Positions 1 through 8,062 are shown, counted from the stretch's first letter. The stretch: DNA of 23,859 nucleotides from Eubacteriales bacterium (GCA_030527765.1 JAUNAE010000018.1:1-23859); one strand, 5' to 3'. Notes: a model not told the origin generated them from the sequence alone. Program-made: numbers and translations.

Positions 1-33
1 GTTCTTAACCTTGTCTCAAAAACTTCGATAAGA

Positions 34-200
34 CATTTTCTACCCTACAAAATCACAATACTCTTAACCTTCGAGCTCGATCTCTTCGGAATCATTCATC
101 ATTTTCTACCCTACAAAATTACATAGCTCTTAACCAATTGTGTAAATTGCGACATGAATGATTCCATTTTCTACCCTACAAAAATCACAATAGTGATTCC
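34..200. CRISPR. Degenerate CRISPR-like mini-array (3 repeats)
   Basis: Three 36-bp units start at 34, 100 and 165, each beginning CATTTTCTACCCTACAAAA; the first two end in CTCTTAACC. They are separated by 30 and 29 bp of unrelated sequence, and a further repeat end (TTCTTAACC) sits at 2-10, so the array probably continues left of the window. Unit 2 differs from unit 1 at about four internal positions. Unit 3 has an extra A and loses the CTCTTAACC end. Read on the minus strand the repeat begins GGTTAAGAGTATTGTG, which resembles type II-A repeats of Clostridia (GTTTGAGAGTA...), and 30-bp spacers also fit type II. The TCTAC...GTAGA hairpin of type V-A repeats is absent. The two complete spacers share a perfect 12-bp inverted segment (88-99 and 154-165). 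No cas gene is in the window, so activity would need cas genes elsewhere. Confidence 0.5.
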
Positions 201-453
201 AATCAAAATGATCTTTATAGTATTGAAATCCGTTTTTTAAGGCCTGTCCTTTGCCCAGGTTTTTTTCATGTTCTAAGATGATGCAGCCATTCTGCTTTAA
301 CTCATCAAAAATACGATGATCGCGGCTTCCATCATTTACAACGATGATATCCCGGAATCCATTTTTCTGAAGTTCACGTGTGTATTCTATAAATTCTTCC
401 GGTGGATCAAGGGCCGGAATAAGGATTACTGTGTTTGCTGTTTCTTTTGCCAT
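130..453 (-). pseudogene. Truncated family 2 glycosyltransferase fragment
   Basis: The first ~88 residues look like the start of a GT-A family 2 glycosyltransferase: a beta strand (NTVILIPALDPP), then IIVVNDGSRD (nucleotide-sugar-binding Asp) and LEHEKNLGKGQALKNGF, typical of the dolichyl-phosphate-sugar synthase-like group. Homologues normally continue to a metal-binding DxD motif soon afterwards. Here the frame runs into the CRISPR-like unit from about position 190 and ends after ~18 residues of repeat-derived sequence, so the catalytic half is missing. The ATG at 453 has a weak AGAAG upstream. It is probably an inactive remnant produced by recombination or insertion at this point. The family assignment is fairly confident; the mechanism of truncation is inference. 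Confidence 0.65.
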
Positions 454-497
454 TTTTTAGTTTCTTCTAATATTGGGGCCTATAACCCAGTTAGTCT

Positions 498-1589
498 TCA
501 AACCAATAGTTCTTCTGCACGAGTCCGAAAAGCTGCGAGGATCGGATCTATCGTTTCCTTACTCATCCCCATCTCTTCACGAAGTAATTCAAGACGGCTT
601 ATCATATTTTCGATCGAAGAAATCGTCTTCTTAGGTGCTCCGGCTCTTCTCCAGTCTTCTTCTAACATGTTTCCGGTAAACGCTGAGATCACGTCTCGAT
701 TTTTGAAATTAGATAACCGGAAGGCATTTGCATGCCCATATGTTGGGCAAAGACCGATCAGTTCCAATGTCTGCGGATTTCTTAAAATTGCAATATCTTC
801 GTCTGTTCTTCCCGTATTTCCTATCAGATAATCGAACAGATATAAGTCTTGTAATTTGTTCCAAAATCCGTTTTCCTGCGCAAACCCTTCGAAAAGTTCT
901 GATGTAAATCCTTCCTTTTCTAACTGCCAGAAAGGTACCATCTCGACATCTCCGTCTTCTGTTATGCATCTTGACAATGTGAATAGTTCATCGTGATCTG
1001 ATACACCCCAGAAAGTCTCAGCGTTAGGAATGCCGATACTCGCAGCCACAATATAGGCTGCTACCTCAGCATAAGTATCCATTCCATTGTTCTGCTCTTC
1101 TTTAGCAAGAAATGTGCCATTCTGCTCTTTCAGCCAGAACTTCCTCCTCGGACCATTCAGCGCAAAATCAGGAGAATCGAGCTCTCGGATATCATCTAAA
1201 TTTCCCAGGAAATAATTCCTTCCGGAATCGTTCCATTCTCCGTATACCAACGGATCTATATCTTCCCAAGTGACATTGTTTTCTAACTCCTGCTCCGTAG
1301 CGAACCAGTAATAGTCCGTGAGTGCCACGTTGGGTGAGAGCAGTGGGAAAGCGGCCACGGAGTTAATTTCGCAATGTGACAACAATCCCTTCAGTCCTTT
1401 TCTCTCAGGAGAAAGATTTCTTCTTTTGAGCCAATCCGCAACTGATGTGATTGTCTGATTGGTTCCTATAGGCATATGCTTTGGTTCATAAATTGATACG
1501 ATGCGAACCAATGACTGGTCATCTGTTTCGATCTGCGCTACTTTGATGTCTTTGTGATAAAGATAAAGAATTCCCAACTCTTCCTCCAT
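498..1589 (-). CDS. HipA-fold protein with degenerate kinase motifs
   Basis: The N-terminal part (ILYLYHKDIKVAQI, HMPIGT, DWLKRRNLSPERKGLKGLL, TDYYW) follows the layout of a Firmicutes HipA-like kinase family. A C-terminal kinase-like part contains FLAKEEQN, DTYAEVAAYIVAASIGIPN and LFDYLIGNT. In active relatives the catalytic loop reads roughly N-x-DRH-x-x-N and the metal site is P-I-F-D-S-G. Here these read NTGRTDED and PTYGHA, so the catalytic Asp, the His and the metal-binding Asp are all replaced. It therefore looks like a pseudokinase with a binding or regulatory role. The frame is open to a TTG at 1628, but the ATG at 1589 fits the family N-terminus and lies 10 bp after the preceding stop. 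It is the last gene of the 3885-498 cluster. No HipB-like partner is adjacent. Confidence 0.6.
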   Translation of the reverse strand: MEEELGILYLYHKDIKVAQIETDDQSLVRIVSIYEPKHMPIGTNQTITSVADWLKRRNLSPERKGLKGLLSHCEINSVAAFPLLSPNVALTDYYWFATEQELENNVTWEDIDPLVYGEWNDSGRNYFLGNLDDIRELDSPDFALNGPRRKFWLKEQNGTFLAKEEQNNGMDTYAEVAAYIVAASIGIPNAETFWGVSDHDELFTLSRCITEDGDVEMVPFWQLEKEGFTSELFEGFAQENGFWNKLQDLYLFDYLIGNTGRTDEDIAILRNPQTLELIGLCPTYGHANAFRLSNFKNRDVISAFTGNMLEEDWRRAGAPKKTISSIENMISRLELLREEMGMSKETIDPILAAFRTRAEELLV

Positions 1590-1599
1590 TCTTACTAAG

Positions 1600-2307
1600 T
1601 TAATCTTTAAATGTGAGGACACGATCAAACAGATGAGTCAGATATTTTCTCATTTTTTTGCATTCTTCTGAATCATCCCCGGCATAGAGCGCCGGTTCAC
1701 GGAAGTAGATTAAGTAGGTGAGATACCTTTTAAAATATCGTTCAACTTCAAATCCTTCGATCTCTTCCACCGTTGGGAAAGATCCTTTCTTTACGTATTC
1801 CGAGAAAATTCCTTTCGGCCGAGTTGTTCCGTTTGCAATTTTTTCAGCTTGCTCATAATAATGATCATATTCATCAAACGTCAACTTTACTTTTCGTTCC
1901 CGAAGTCGGTGTTCCTTTGGCTTTGACTCCATCGGACTTTTTCTCTGACGTTCTGTTTTAGTACGTCTTGATTTTTCCGGTTCCGTCGTTCCCTCATCAA
2001 TCTCTACAAGTTCGCTGATAGACTCCCGTGCAAATTTGTGAAGCAATTCAGCTTCTTCGGAATCCGGATTTTTTCTATCGTAAATTCCCGGAGTTGCATA
2101 GTAGAGCAATAAGTTCACGTAATCCGCCGAAGGCAGGATCTCTTCATATTCAAGTAGTTCTTCAATAGATGGCAGGTAATCGCCTGCAGACACAAATAAA
2201 GCTCGATTATTCGTTATAGAAGGATCAAAATAATTTTCTTTGATTTTTTCCATTTTCTTTACGAGTAAATCAAATTCTTCTTTTTTCAGATGTATCTTTT
2301 TTTCCAA
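1600..2307 (-). CDS. Unknown protein with a tandem-duplicated domain
   Basis: The family is not recognised. The ~235-residue protein appears to contain the same ~85-residue alpha-helical unit twice. Residues ~8-93 carry KKEEFDLLVKKMEKI, YLPSIEELLEYEEI and YVNLLLYYATPGIYD. Residues ~140-229 carry TFDEYDHYYEQAEKI, SFPTVEEIEGFEVE and YLTYLIYFREPALYAGD. A charged Lys/Arg/Glu-rich linker (PEKSRRTKTERQRK) joins them. There is no signal peptide or membrane segment, so it is probably cytoplasmic. The frame also allows GTG at 2316, overlapping the upstream stop, but AAAGGAG then abuts the start; TTG at 2307 has that ribosome binding site at a good 8-bp spacing, so I chose it. It is probably translationally coupled to the lipoprotein gene before it. 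Confidence 0.65.
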   Translation of the reverse strand: MEKKIHLKKEEFDLLVKKMEKIKENYFDPSITNNRALFVSAGDYLPSIEELLEYEEILPSADYVNLLLYYATPGIYDRKNPDSEEAELLHKFARESISELVEIDEGTTEPEKSRRTKTERQRKSPMESKPKEHRLRERKVKLTFDEYDHYYEQAEKIANGTTRPKGIFSEYVKKGSFPTVEEIEGFEVERYFKRYLTYLIYFREPALYAGDDSEECKKMRKYLTHLFDRVLTFKD

Positions 2308-2312
2308 CCCGC

Positions 2313-3239
2313 TCACTCCTTTGCCTTGCTGATATATGAAATTCCCATTGTCTGCATTTCTTCTCTTACTTCGGCCTCTTTTTCTTCAAGGCTTGGAGCA
2401 TTTTCCCCTTTATGCCATAGCTCCTCGCGATACGACTGAGCAACTGATGCCGTGTCATTCCAGAGTACGGTCACCTGCTTCCCATTGTCGCCTACGTATG
2501 AGATTTGAAAGGCTCCGCAAGCATGCTCTTTTTCTGAAATCACAAATGCTACAGCAGCAAGCTGCATATTCTTTAACGGATCTACATGTTCGACTTCGTC
2601 ATAAACAAAATCTCCATTATCGTCGTAAGTTATACTCTGCTCAACGATGCTCTCATCTGTTCCCGTATCACTTAATGTACTAGCTACGGATTCACTAAGC
2701 GGCTCTGCTCCAGTCGTATCCTGTACGCTCGTCTTCCAGTTGAGCGTAACCGTTTTAACCGTTTCTCCTTCCGCAGTTTCACTGTCTTCGATAGAACACT
2801 CGTTCCAAGATTTTCCTTTTAGTGCATCCAGCATCGTTTGAAACGCCTCACGGCTTACATCATCGAACGAGATTTCCAGTTGATACCAATAATAGTGGTT
2901 GGTCTGTTTGACTTTTCCACCATTGTCTTCAAACAGAATTCCATAAGCCCCATCCAAATATCGTCTTGTATCATTTTCGGATGCGACATAGATGGTATTT
3001 CGATAGTTTCGAAATGCGTTTTCTTTCTTATAAAGTATGTCTGTCGATTGAATAACAGATATCTCATAATCCAGATTAGCCGGATCAATCCCTGACAGAA
3101 TAGTGAGAGCCTGCTCCGCGTTCTTTTTAACTGCTCTGTTTGAGACAGAGCTACAACCACTCTGGAAGCAAACAAAGAACAGCAGGAAGAACTGTAAGAA
3201 GACGATCTGATACTTCTTATTTCGTTTGTCCAAGAACAT
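2313..3239 (-). CDS. Lipoprotein of unknown function
   Basis: A basic N-terminus (FLDKRNKKYQ), a hydrophobic stretch (IVFLQFFLLFFVCF) and the lipobox QSGC at about residue 29 predict a lipid-anchored protein on the outer face of the membrane. The rest is soluble, with a Ser/Thr/Asp/Glu-rich central segment (about residues 175-205) that may be a flexible linker between two folded parts. It overlaps the end of the preceding gene by 23 bp, and its stop overlaps the alternative GTG of the next gene, so all belong to one operon. The ribosome binding site is weak (GGGAAATGAAAG). No domain recognised. Confidence 0.75.
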   Translation of the reverse strand: MFLDKRNKKYQIVFLQFFLLFFVCFQSGCSSVSNRAVKKNAEQALTILSGIDPANLDYEISVIQSTDILYKKENAFRNYRNTIYVASENDTRRYLDGAYGILFEDNGGKVKQTNHYYWYQLEISFDDVSREAFQTMLDALKGKSWNECSIEDSETAEGETVKTVTLNWKTSVQDTTGAEPLSESVASTLSDTGTDESIVEQSITYDDNGDFVYDEVEHVDPLKNMQLAAVAFVISEKEHACGAFQISYVGDNGKQVTVLWNDTASVAQSYREELWHKGENAPSLEEKEAEVREEMQTMGISYISKAKE

Positions 3240-3885
3240 CTTTCATTTCCCAAAAATGATATAAGAATTCTGATCTACGATCAGCTGGAAGCGTAGCATG
3301 TAGATAATTTAAAGGTGTAATATAGAGAGTGTTACTCGTATCTAATACACCCTCGAGATGATGTTCTTTTAAAAATTTTTGTGCTTTGCTGTGGGTTCCG
3401 AAAAATTCGTAAAGCTTTTCGGATGATGCCTCAGGAAACTCCTGCGAAATAACATATCGAAGCAAAAAGCATGCTTTTGCTTCTCCCGTATCGCCTCTGA
3501 AAAATTTCTTAGGAAGATTCTCAATCTCTTGTTTCATGATCCTCGTATAGACACGCATCGTTTGTCTTTTCCAATCAAACGATATTCCTTCATTACTAAA
3601 TGCAAGGTAAACGAGATATTCCGGATCTTGTGTCAGATCAACATCTCTCGGAATGTATATATACTTATCCGTAATCAGCTCGTTCAGACGCAGCATCTTG
3701 ATCAAATCGTATGTGATATGTTCATACGCTTCTTCCGGAGTCCAGTTCAGAAGACTTCCAATTGCATAACGGATTACATGGATCGCATATTCCTTTTTCG
3801 AATCATCGCTAAAGTTTATTATTTTCACACTGCTCTTATTGAGCACTGCATTTTCATAAAAGAAGATTGCCTCGTCTCTTTCCAT
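3217..3885 (-). CDS. Unknown, mostly helical cytoplasmic protein
   Basis: A 222-residue protein without signal peptide or membrane segment and rich in predicted helices (YAIHVIRYAIGSLLNWTPEEAYEHI, YDLIKMLRLNELI, ETGEA-like turn then LLRYVISQEFPEA). The C-terminal part (TLYITPLNYLHATLPADRRSEFLYHFWEM) looks like a compact domain. AAGAGGAAA precedes the ATG at 3885 at good spacing. It is the first gene of the cluster 3885-498, downstream of the hairpin at 3910-3935, so its promoter probably lies in 3886-4000, although I see no convincing -35/-10 pair. No family recognised. Confidence 0.7.
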   Translation of the reverse strand: MERDEAIFFYENAVLNKSSVKIINFSDDSKKEYAIHVIRYAIGSLLNWTPEEAYEHITYDLIKMLRLNELITDKYIYIPRDVDLTQDPEYLVYLAFSNEGISFDWKRQTMRVYTRIMKQEIENLPKKFFRGDTGEAKACFLLRYVISQEFPEASSEKLYEFFGTHSKAQKFLKEHHLEGVLDTSNTLYITPLNYLHATLPADRRSEFLYHFWEMKDVLGQTK

Positions 3886-3909
3886 GATGTTTTCCTCTTC
3901 TTATTATGA

Positions 3910-3935
3910 GCAGGGTGCTGCATTGAACACCCTGC
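3910..3935 (-). terminator. Hairpin terminator between surface-protein gene and next operon
   Basis: The inverted repeat GCAGGGTG/CACCCTGC has a 10-nt loop. In the minus direction it follows the 858-residue protein gene, but the tract after it is only TCATAATAA, so termination may be inefficient. On the plus strand it is followed by CCTTTTG. It is the only structure I see in the 116-bp gap. Confidence 0.5.
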
Positions 3936-4001
3936 CCTTTTGACATATTAAGATATCAAGCGTGATTTCTCGGTTTCTAATTACATTGATTCACAGATGC
4001 C

Positions 4002-6578
4002 TTATGCATTTTTCCGTTTTTTTAAAACAAGGAACATAAGCAACATTGCGCTACCAAACATAGCCGCGTAGGGGCCGATCGGGCTTTGATCTCCGGTCTG
4101 AACATCCTTCATCTCGCCGGCACTTGAAACCACATTGCCGTTCTCATCAACAACTGTTCCCGCCGTTGTTGTTCCATCCGGACCAATTGTTGGAATAGGC
4201 GTTAATGATGCAAGTGTGCTGCCATAGATCCAGTGCGCTTTAAAGGAAAGGTCGCTTGCTGTTCCTTTTTCGATGCTGACAGTAAGCTGCGGTGTAGAAC
4301 CGTTGGACCCTGTCCAACCTGCGAAAGTACAACCATCTTTTGTCGGCGTTACGAGTGAGAACTTGCTGCTCTCTACCGTATACTGAGTCGGTGTTCCTGC
4401 AGCAGCTGTACCACCATCAAAGTCGTAGGTAATTTTGTAAATCTTTGCTTTGGCTGTTGGTGTCAGAACCGTATCTGATGCCGGAATAGTAAATGTGTCC
4501 TCTGACTTTACAGATCCATTGCTCCACTGTACGAATTCATAACCCTTGTCGCATACAGCGGAGATCTTGATCTTGGCACCGTAATAATACTTGCCTGCAG
4601 CTGAGCTATCATCTGTCTTGACATGTGCTACATTGCCGTAGCTGACGCTGTACTGATTACGCTTATAAAGCACATTAATCATCATAGATGTTCCTGTGCT
4701 CTTTGATGTCTTAATACCAGACGTAGAAACGTTGTAGGTACCGTTTTTCGCTGTAATGGTTGATGTTGTCGGCGCAGTAAATCCTGTATAGCTCTTCAGG
4801 CTGATCGAAATACTGGAGTTAAGGTCAGCAGTACCCGTTGTCTTCTCTTTAACCGAATACTTGGATCCATCCACTGACATGACGCAGTGGCGAATTGTGT
4901 AAGAGATGCTTTCAACTTTTGCATCCTCTGTATAATTCCAGGTACCCGTAAAAGAACTGCCTTCTGCAGCTGTTAAAGACGATTTGTCATATCCGGCAAA
5001 CTTCCAGCTTCCTCCGGTTACCGCTATTGTTGTTTTGGAAGGATTGACTGCCTTAACAGTTGTTCCTTTTTCGGCTGAAATCGATGCAGGAAGAAGATCT
5101 GTAACTGCAGTCGGAAGGCTCTTGTCTGTTGTTCCGGATACAAATCGATAAGTGATGGTCACCTTTTTCTCCGTGTCGTCCGGCTTGCTATCTGGGGTAC
5201 TGTCCGGCTTACTATCCGGGGTGCTATCAGGAGTACTGTCGGGAGTGCTGTCGGGGGTGCTATCAGGAGCGCTGTCGGGGGTGCTCTCTACCTTTTTTTC
5301 AAAGCTCCATGTTCCGACAAATACGTTCTGTGTTGCATCTTCTGCGACTGCAATCGCAGCCTGTTCGTAGCCGTTAAATTTCCAAGTGCCATCTTCTGTT
5401 TCGACTGCTGTTTGAGTCGGGTCTACAGCAGTTACCGTTTCTCCAACAACAGCTTCCCCGCCAGACGGAAGAAGGTTTGTGACTTCAGTCGGCAGCAGTT
5501 CTCCCTCTGTAGCTGAGGTAAATGAATATGAGTACGCTACCTTTATTTCCTTTTTTGTAAACACCCAGGTTCCGACAAATGTATTCTGTGTGTCGTCATT
5601 TGTAACGGTGAGAGATTCCTGGTTATATCCGTTAAACGTCCAGGTTCCATCGGCTGTATCGACTTCTGTCTGCGACGGATTGATGGCCGTCACAACGGAA
5701 TCAGCAGCATACTGCTCTGTATCTGACGGAAGTAATGAGGTTACCTCTGAGGGCAGTTCCATTCCTTCTGTTCCGGAAACGAAACCATAGGATATGGCAT
5801 ATGTTTCAACTACTGGATCGGCCTTATCTGCTTCCGGGCCCCAGCCTGCATATGCTTCTGTAATCGTTGAACCAGTCCAGAGGCTTGTTGTAGCTGCATC
5901 GGTGAACCAGCCTGTGAATACATAGCCGTCTCGTTTCGGAATTTCATACTGTGCAGCATCATTTTCAGCATAAACAGATGTAATATTGCCAAAGTAGCCG
6001 CCACTGGCATTATCATTGGTATTGGTATACGGAGACTCTTCTACACTAAGATCCCCATTTGTTGCATAAGCCCAGTCCTTCAGATCTGTAAATCCATCAA
6101 GTTCTGCCACAACAGATCCGTTATCTTTCAGGTAAACATGGCGTGTTCTTCCGACCTGATAAGAGAACCGAATTCTCGTATAAAGCAGCTTTCCGCTACC
6201 ATCCGTATTGGCATTCTTTGCATCGGAGGTGCTGATCTGTCCGGCAAATCCGTTCTGATGACCTGCATCATCATAGTTTTCGCTATGAACAGATTTACTT
6301 ACGACTGACGGATTTACGATTTCTACGGTTCTATCGCCAGTTCCATCAGAATAAAGACCGCCGTTTCCGTGGAACGTCACAGTCGGAACAGATTCAGGGA
6401 TTGGTGTTGGGTCTTCCGCCGGATCTGCCGGTGTCGTGTCCTCTTCTACAACCGTATCCTGCTCCGTATCACCCTCGATTGTAGAATCTGCAGCAAGCAC
6501 CGGGATCGTCGGTGCTGTGCCAAGAAACACCATTGCCGAAAGCGCTACACTTGTCAGCATTCTCACATTTTTTCTCAT
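4002..6578 (-). CDS. Cell-wall-anchored SHIRT-repeat surface protein
   Basis: An 858-residue secreted protein. It has a signal peptide (residues ~1-29, cut near VLAA), an acidic Thr/Pro region (30-65), and a domain (~65-250) ending in a Listeria-Bacteroides-type repeat (KRDGYVFTGWF). Three SHIRT domains follow (about 258-342, 345-428 and 474-552; pattern ..FVSGT..LP..V..LLP...W.F.GY...FVGTW). A Pro-Asp-Ser/Thr repeat linker (430-467) separates the second and third. A MucBP/InlB-like region with a second KDGCTFAGW repeat reaches ~785. The C-terminus has VQTGD (826-830), a hydrophobic helix and KKRKNA, a sortase sorting signal with QTGD rather than LPXTG. SHIRT domains are rigid spacers in streptococcal adhesins, so this is probably a stalked adhesin anchored by the class B sortase at 15876. 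No Shine-Dalgarno sequence precedes the ATG, and the frame is open back to a stop near 6648 without another usual start. Confidence 0.85.
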   Translation of the reverse strand: MRKNVRMLTSVALSAMVFLGTAPTIPVLAADSTIEGDTEQDTVVEEDTTPADPAEDPTPIPESVPTVTFHGNGGLYSDGTGDRTVEIVNPSVVSKSVHSENYDDAGHQNGFAGQISTSDAKNANTDGSGKLLYTRIRFSYQVGRTRHVYLKDNGSVVAELDGFTDLKDWAYATNGDLSVEESPYTNTNDNASGGYFGNITSVYAENDAAQYEIPKRDGYVFTGWFTDAATTSLWTGSTITEAYAGWGPEADKADPVVETYAISYGFVSGTEGMELPSEVTSLLPSDTEQYAADSVVTAINPSQTEVDTADGTWTFNGYNQESLTVTNDDTQNTFVGTWVFTKKEIKVAYSYSFTSATEGELLPTEVTNLLPSGGEAVVGETVTAVDPTQTAVETEDGTWKFNGYEQAAIAVAEDATQNVFVGTWSFEKKVESTPDSAPDSTPDSTPDSTPDSTPDSKPDSTPDSKPDDTEKKVTITYRFVSGTTDKSLPTAVTDLLPASISAEKGTTVKAVNPSKTTIAVTGGSWKFAGYDKSSLTAAEGSSFTGTWNYTEDAKVESISYTIRHCVMSVDGSKYSVKEKTTGTADLNSSISISLKSYTGFTAPTTSTITAKNGTYNVSTSGIKTSKSTGTSMMINVLYKRNQYSVSYGNVAHVKTDDSSAAGKYYYGAKIKISAVCDKGYEFVQWSNGSVKSEDTFTIPASDTVLTPTAKAKIYKITYDFDGGTAAAGTPTQYTVESSKFSLVTPTKDGCTFAGWTGSNGSTPQLTVSIEKGTASDLSFKAHWIYGSTLASLTPIPTIGPDGTTTAGTVVDENGNVVSSAGEMKDVQTGDQSPIGPYAAMFGSAMLLMFLVLKKRKNA
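5178..5290 (-). repeat. 12-bp tandem repeat encoding the (P-D-S-T/K) linker
   Basis: About nine degenerate 12-bp units encode PDS[TAK] repeats (protein residues ~430-467) between the second and third SHIRT domains. This gives a flexible extracellular stalk segment. Tandem units of this kind often change copy number by slippage, and because 12 bp is a multiple of three the frame would be kept. Confidence 0.85.
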
Positions 6579-6657
6579 ATTCGATTTACGGCAGCTGTGC
6601 GCGATTATCGCTACCGGATCCCGCGCCTGATCCTCTGCCGTCTCCTCTTATGCGCGA

Positions 6658-7014
6658 CTAATTCCATTCATCCTTAATTGACTTCAGGATGGCGAACCCA
6701 TTTATTTGTTCGCTTCTTTCTTCTTGTTCCAGTCCTTCAAAATCTCTATCAAGCTGGTTTACTTCTTCTTTTTTTCTTACTTTGTTTTGCTCAACCTGCT
6801 TTTTCTTTGTACTTACAGTTGCCCGCCGTACATCAGCACGCTTTACCGGCTGTGTCGGAAGAACCTCCTCGGTTGTTGCTTCGGCAAGCTCTCTTGCTGC
6901 TTCTTTTCGCAGAAGAAGAAAGTCCCCGATGCTGCAGATAAAGCCGTTTTCTGTCAGTGCCGCATAGGCTTCCGCCAGATTTTTGGTCTGCCGTCGAAGG
7001 TTATTTTCCAGCAT
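6658..7014 (-). CDS. Small charged partner protein of ParM-1
   Basis: A 118-residue protein starting inside the 3' end of the actin-like gene (14-bp overlap; GGGAG before the ATG), so the two are translationally coupled. Residues ~1-50 form a helical domain (LRRQTKNLAEAYAALTENGFICSIGDFLLLRKEAARELAEA). Residues ~60-105 are highly charged and probably a coiled coil (STKKKQVEQNKVRKKEEVNQLDRDFEGLEQEE). The position matches that of ParR-type adaptors downstream of parM, but I cannot see a clear ribbon-helix-helix motif, so the adaptor role is inferred from context only. The surface-protein gene follows 79 bp later. Confidence 0.65.
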   Translation of the reverse strand: MLENNLRRQTKNLAEAYAALTENGFICSIGDFLLLRKEAARELAEATTEEVLPTQPVKRADVRRATVSTKKKQVEQNKVRKKEEVNQLDRDFEGLEQEERSEQINGFAILKSIKDEWN

Positions 7015-8044
7015 GAGCTTCAGCTCCCTTCGTAAGATCGATGTCTGCGTCAGCGCAAAGCTTCATCAAAAATCCCTGCGCATTAACGAACTCCGGAGCT
7101 TCCGGAATAAACAGATTTTCACCAAATACCATTCTGAGCTCTCGCTGCAGCAGCCTTGATGTTCCTCCTACGCAAATCACATCCATGAAATCCAACGGCC
7201 AATGTTTTGTATCGCATTTCTTTTTAATGGCTTTTACGTGTTCCAGCAGATAGCCATCAATGATTTCGATACTCTGCTTCTGGATTTCCTTATTCCCGTT
7301 CTTAGGACGGAGAAAACGTTCCTGGTAAGGACGAAGCAGTGTGCTCGCCGCAAGATTGTCGTCACATCGCATACCAAGTTCTGAAGAAAGCTCCTGTGCA
7401 AGTCCCATAATAAGTCCCTTGCCACCAAGTTCATCGGTGAAGCAGGCATCCGGTAACGGAGTAAAACCATCGGCGTAAGTATTATTGATATTCAGGTTTC
7501 CAATATCTATAATTGCCGTCGGGCCATTAATCTTTTCCGGGAATGCGTAAAGGACGCCGATTCCTTCAGGATAGACAACTCGTTTATTGAAGCGCAGCGA
7601 GACCGTCAAGATCGGACTGGACGATGTTGGTTTCATTCGGATCGTATGTGTTGTTCCTTCCTCTCCGAAAATGAAGTTCTTATAAGCAATGCGCTCTTCC
7701 GGAATCCAGGCCATCTGAAGCGGCATTCCGATCACAGCGTTAACCTCATCGGATTCGTTATCTTTTGCTGCCATTGCCATGGCTGCCAGCGTACAAACAC
7801 GATGAATCTCCGTCTTCTTTGACGATTCCATATCCGGCTCGTTCTTTGCTTCTCCACCTATTTTGTAGACCGGTCCATCATCAACCTGCACGATCATAGT
7901 TCCTCGTCCAAACATGTCGTCTTCGAATGTTCCCTCGCTCATTCTTGTACGCATGCGAAAATGATTTGTGCCGCCCGTCTTACTATCGTAGGAATAAACC
8001 TTCGTATTAAATTTTCCGCAATCAACTGCAATATAATCTGCCAT
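7001..8044 (-). CDS. ParM/StbA-like actin homologue (ParM-1)
   Basis: A 347-residue protein with the actin/Hsp70 nucleotide-binding layout: phosphate-1 loop AVDCGKFNTKV (6-16), phosphate-2 loop IIDIGNLNINNTY (178-190), connecting segment DELGGKGL (204-211) and adenosine motif ICVGGTSRLL (290-299). ParM proteins polymerise with ATP into filaments that push plasmid or phage DNA apart. In the phosphate-2 loop the usual D-I-G-x-x-T-x-D ends in N-I-N-N, so the residues expected to contact phosphate and metal differ and hydrolysis may be altered. A strong AAGGAGGGA lies before the ATG, and the conserved promoter motif 8063-8087 is only ~18 bp upstream, giving a very short leader. It is one of two actin homologues in the window. 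Confidence 0.85.
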   Translation of the reverse strand: MADYIAVDCGKFNTKVYSYDSKTGGTNHFRMRTRMSEGTFEDDMFGRGTMIVQVDDGPVYKIGGEAKNEPDMESSKKTEIHRVCTLAAMAMAAKDNESDEVNAVIGMPLQMAWIPEERIAYKNFIFGEEGTTHTIRMKPTSSSPILTVSLRFNKRVVYPEGIGVLYAFPEKINGPTAIIDIGNLNINNTYADGFTPLPDACFTDELGGKGLIMGLAQELSSELGMRCDDNLAASTLLRPYQERFLRPKNGNKEIQKQSIEIIDGYLLEHVKAIKKKCDTKHWPLDFMDVICVGGTSRLLQRELRMVFGENLFIPEAPEFVNAQGFLMKLCADADIDLTKGAEAHAGK

Positions 8045-8062
8045 CGTGATCCCTCCTTAAAA

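Noticed and set aside
34..200. Type V-A (Cas12a) repeat
   Set aside because: The TTTTCTACCCTACAAAA core looks similar at first, but the required TCTAC...GTAGA stem is absent on both strands.
316..831. 171-codon plus-strand ORF
   Set aside because: It is antisense to the GT2 fragment and the HipA-fold gene, whose protein family features are clear; its own translation has no recognisable domain.
5152..5370. Plus-strand ORF rich in LSGV repeats
   Set aside because: Antisense reading of the PDST linker repeat in the surface-protein gene.
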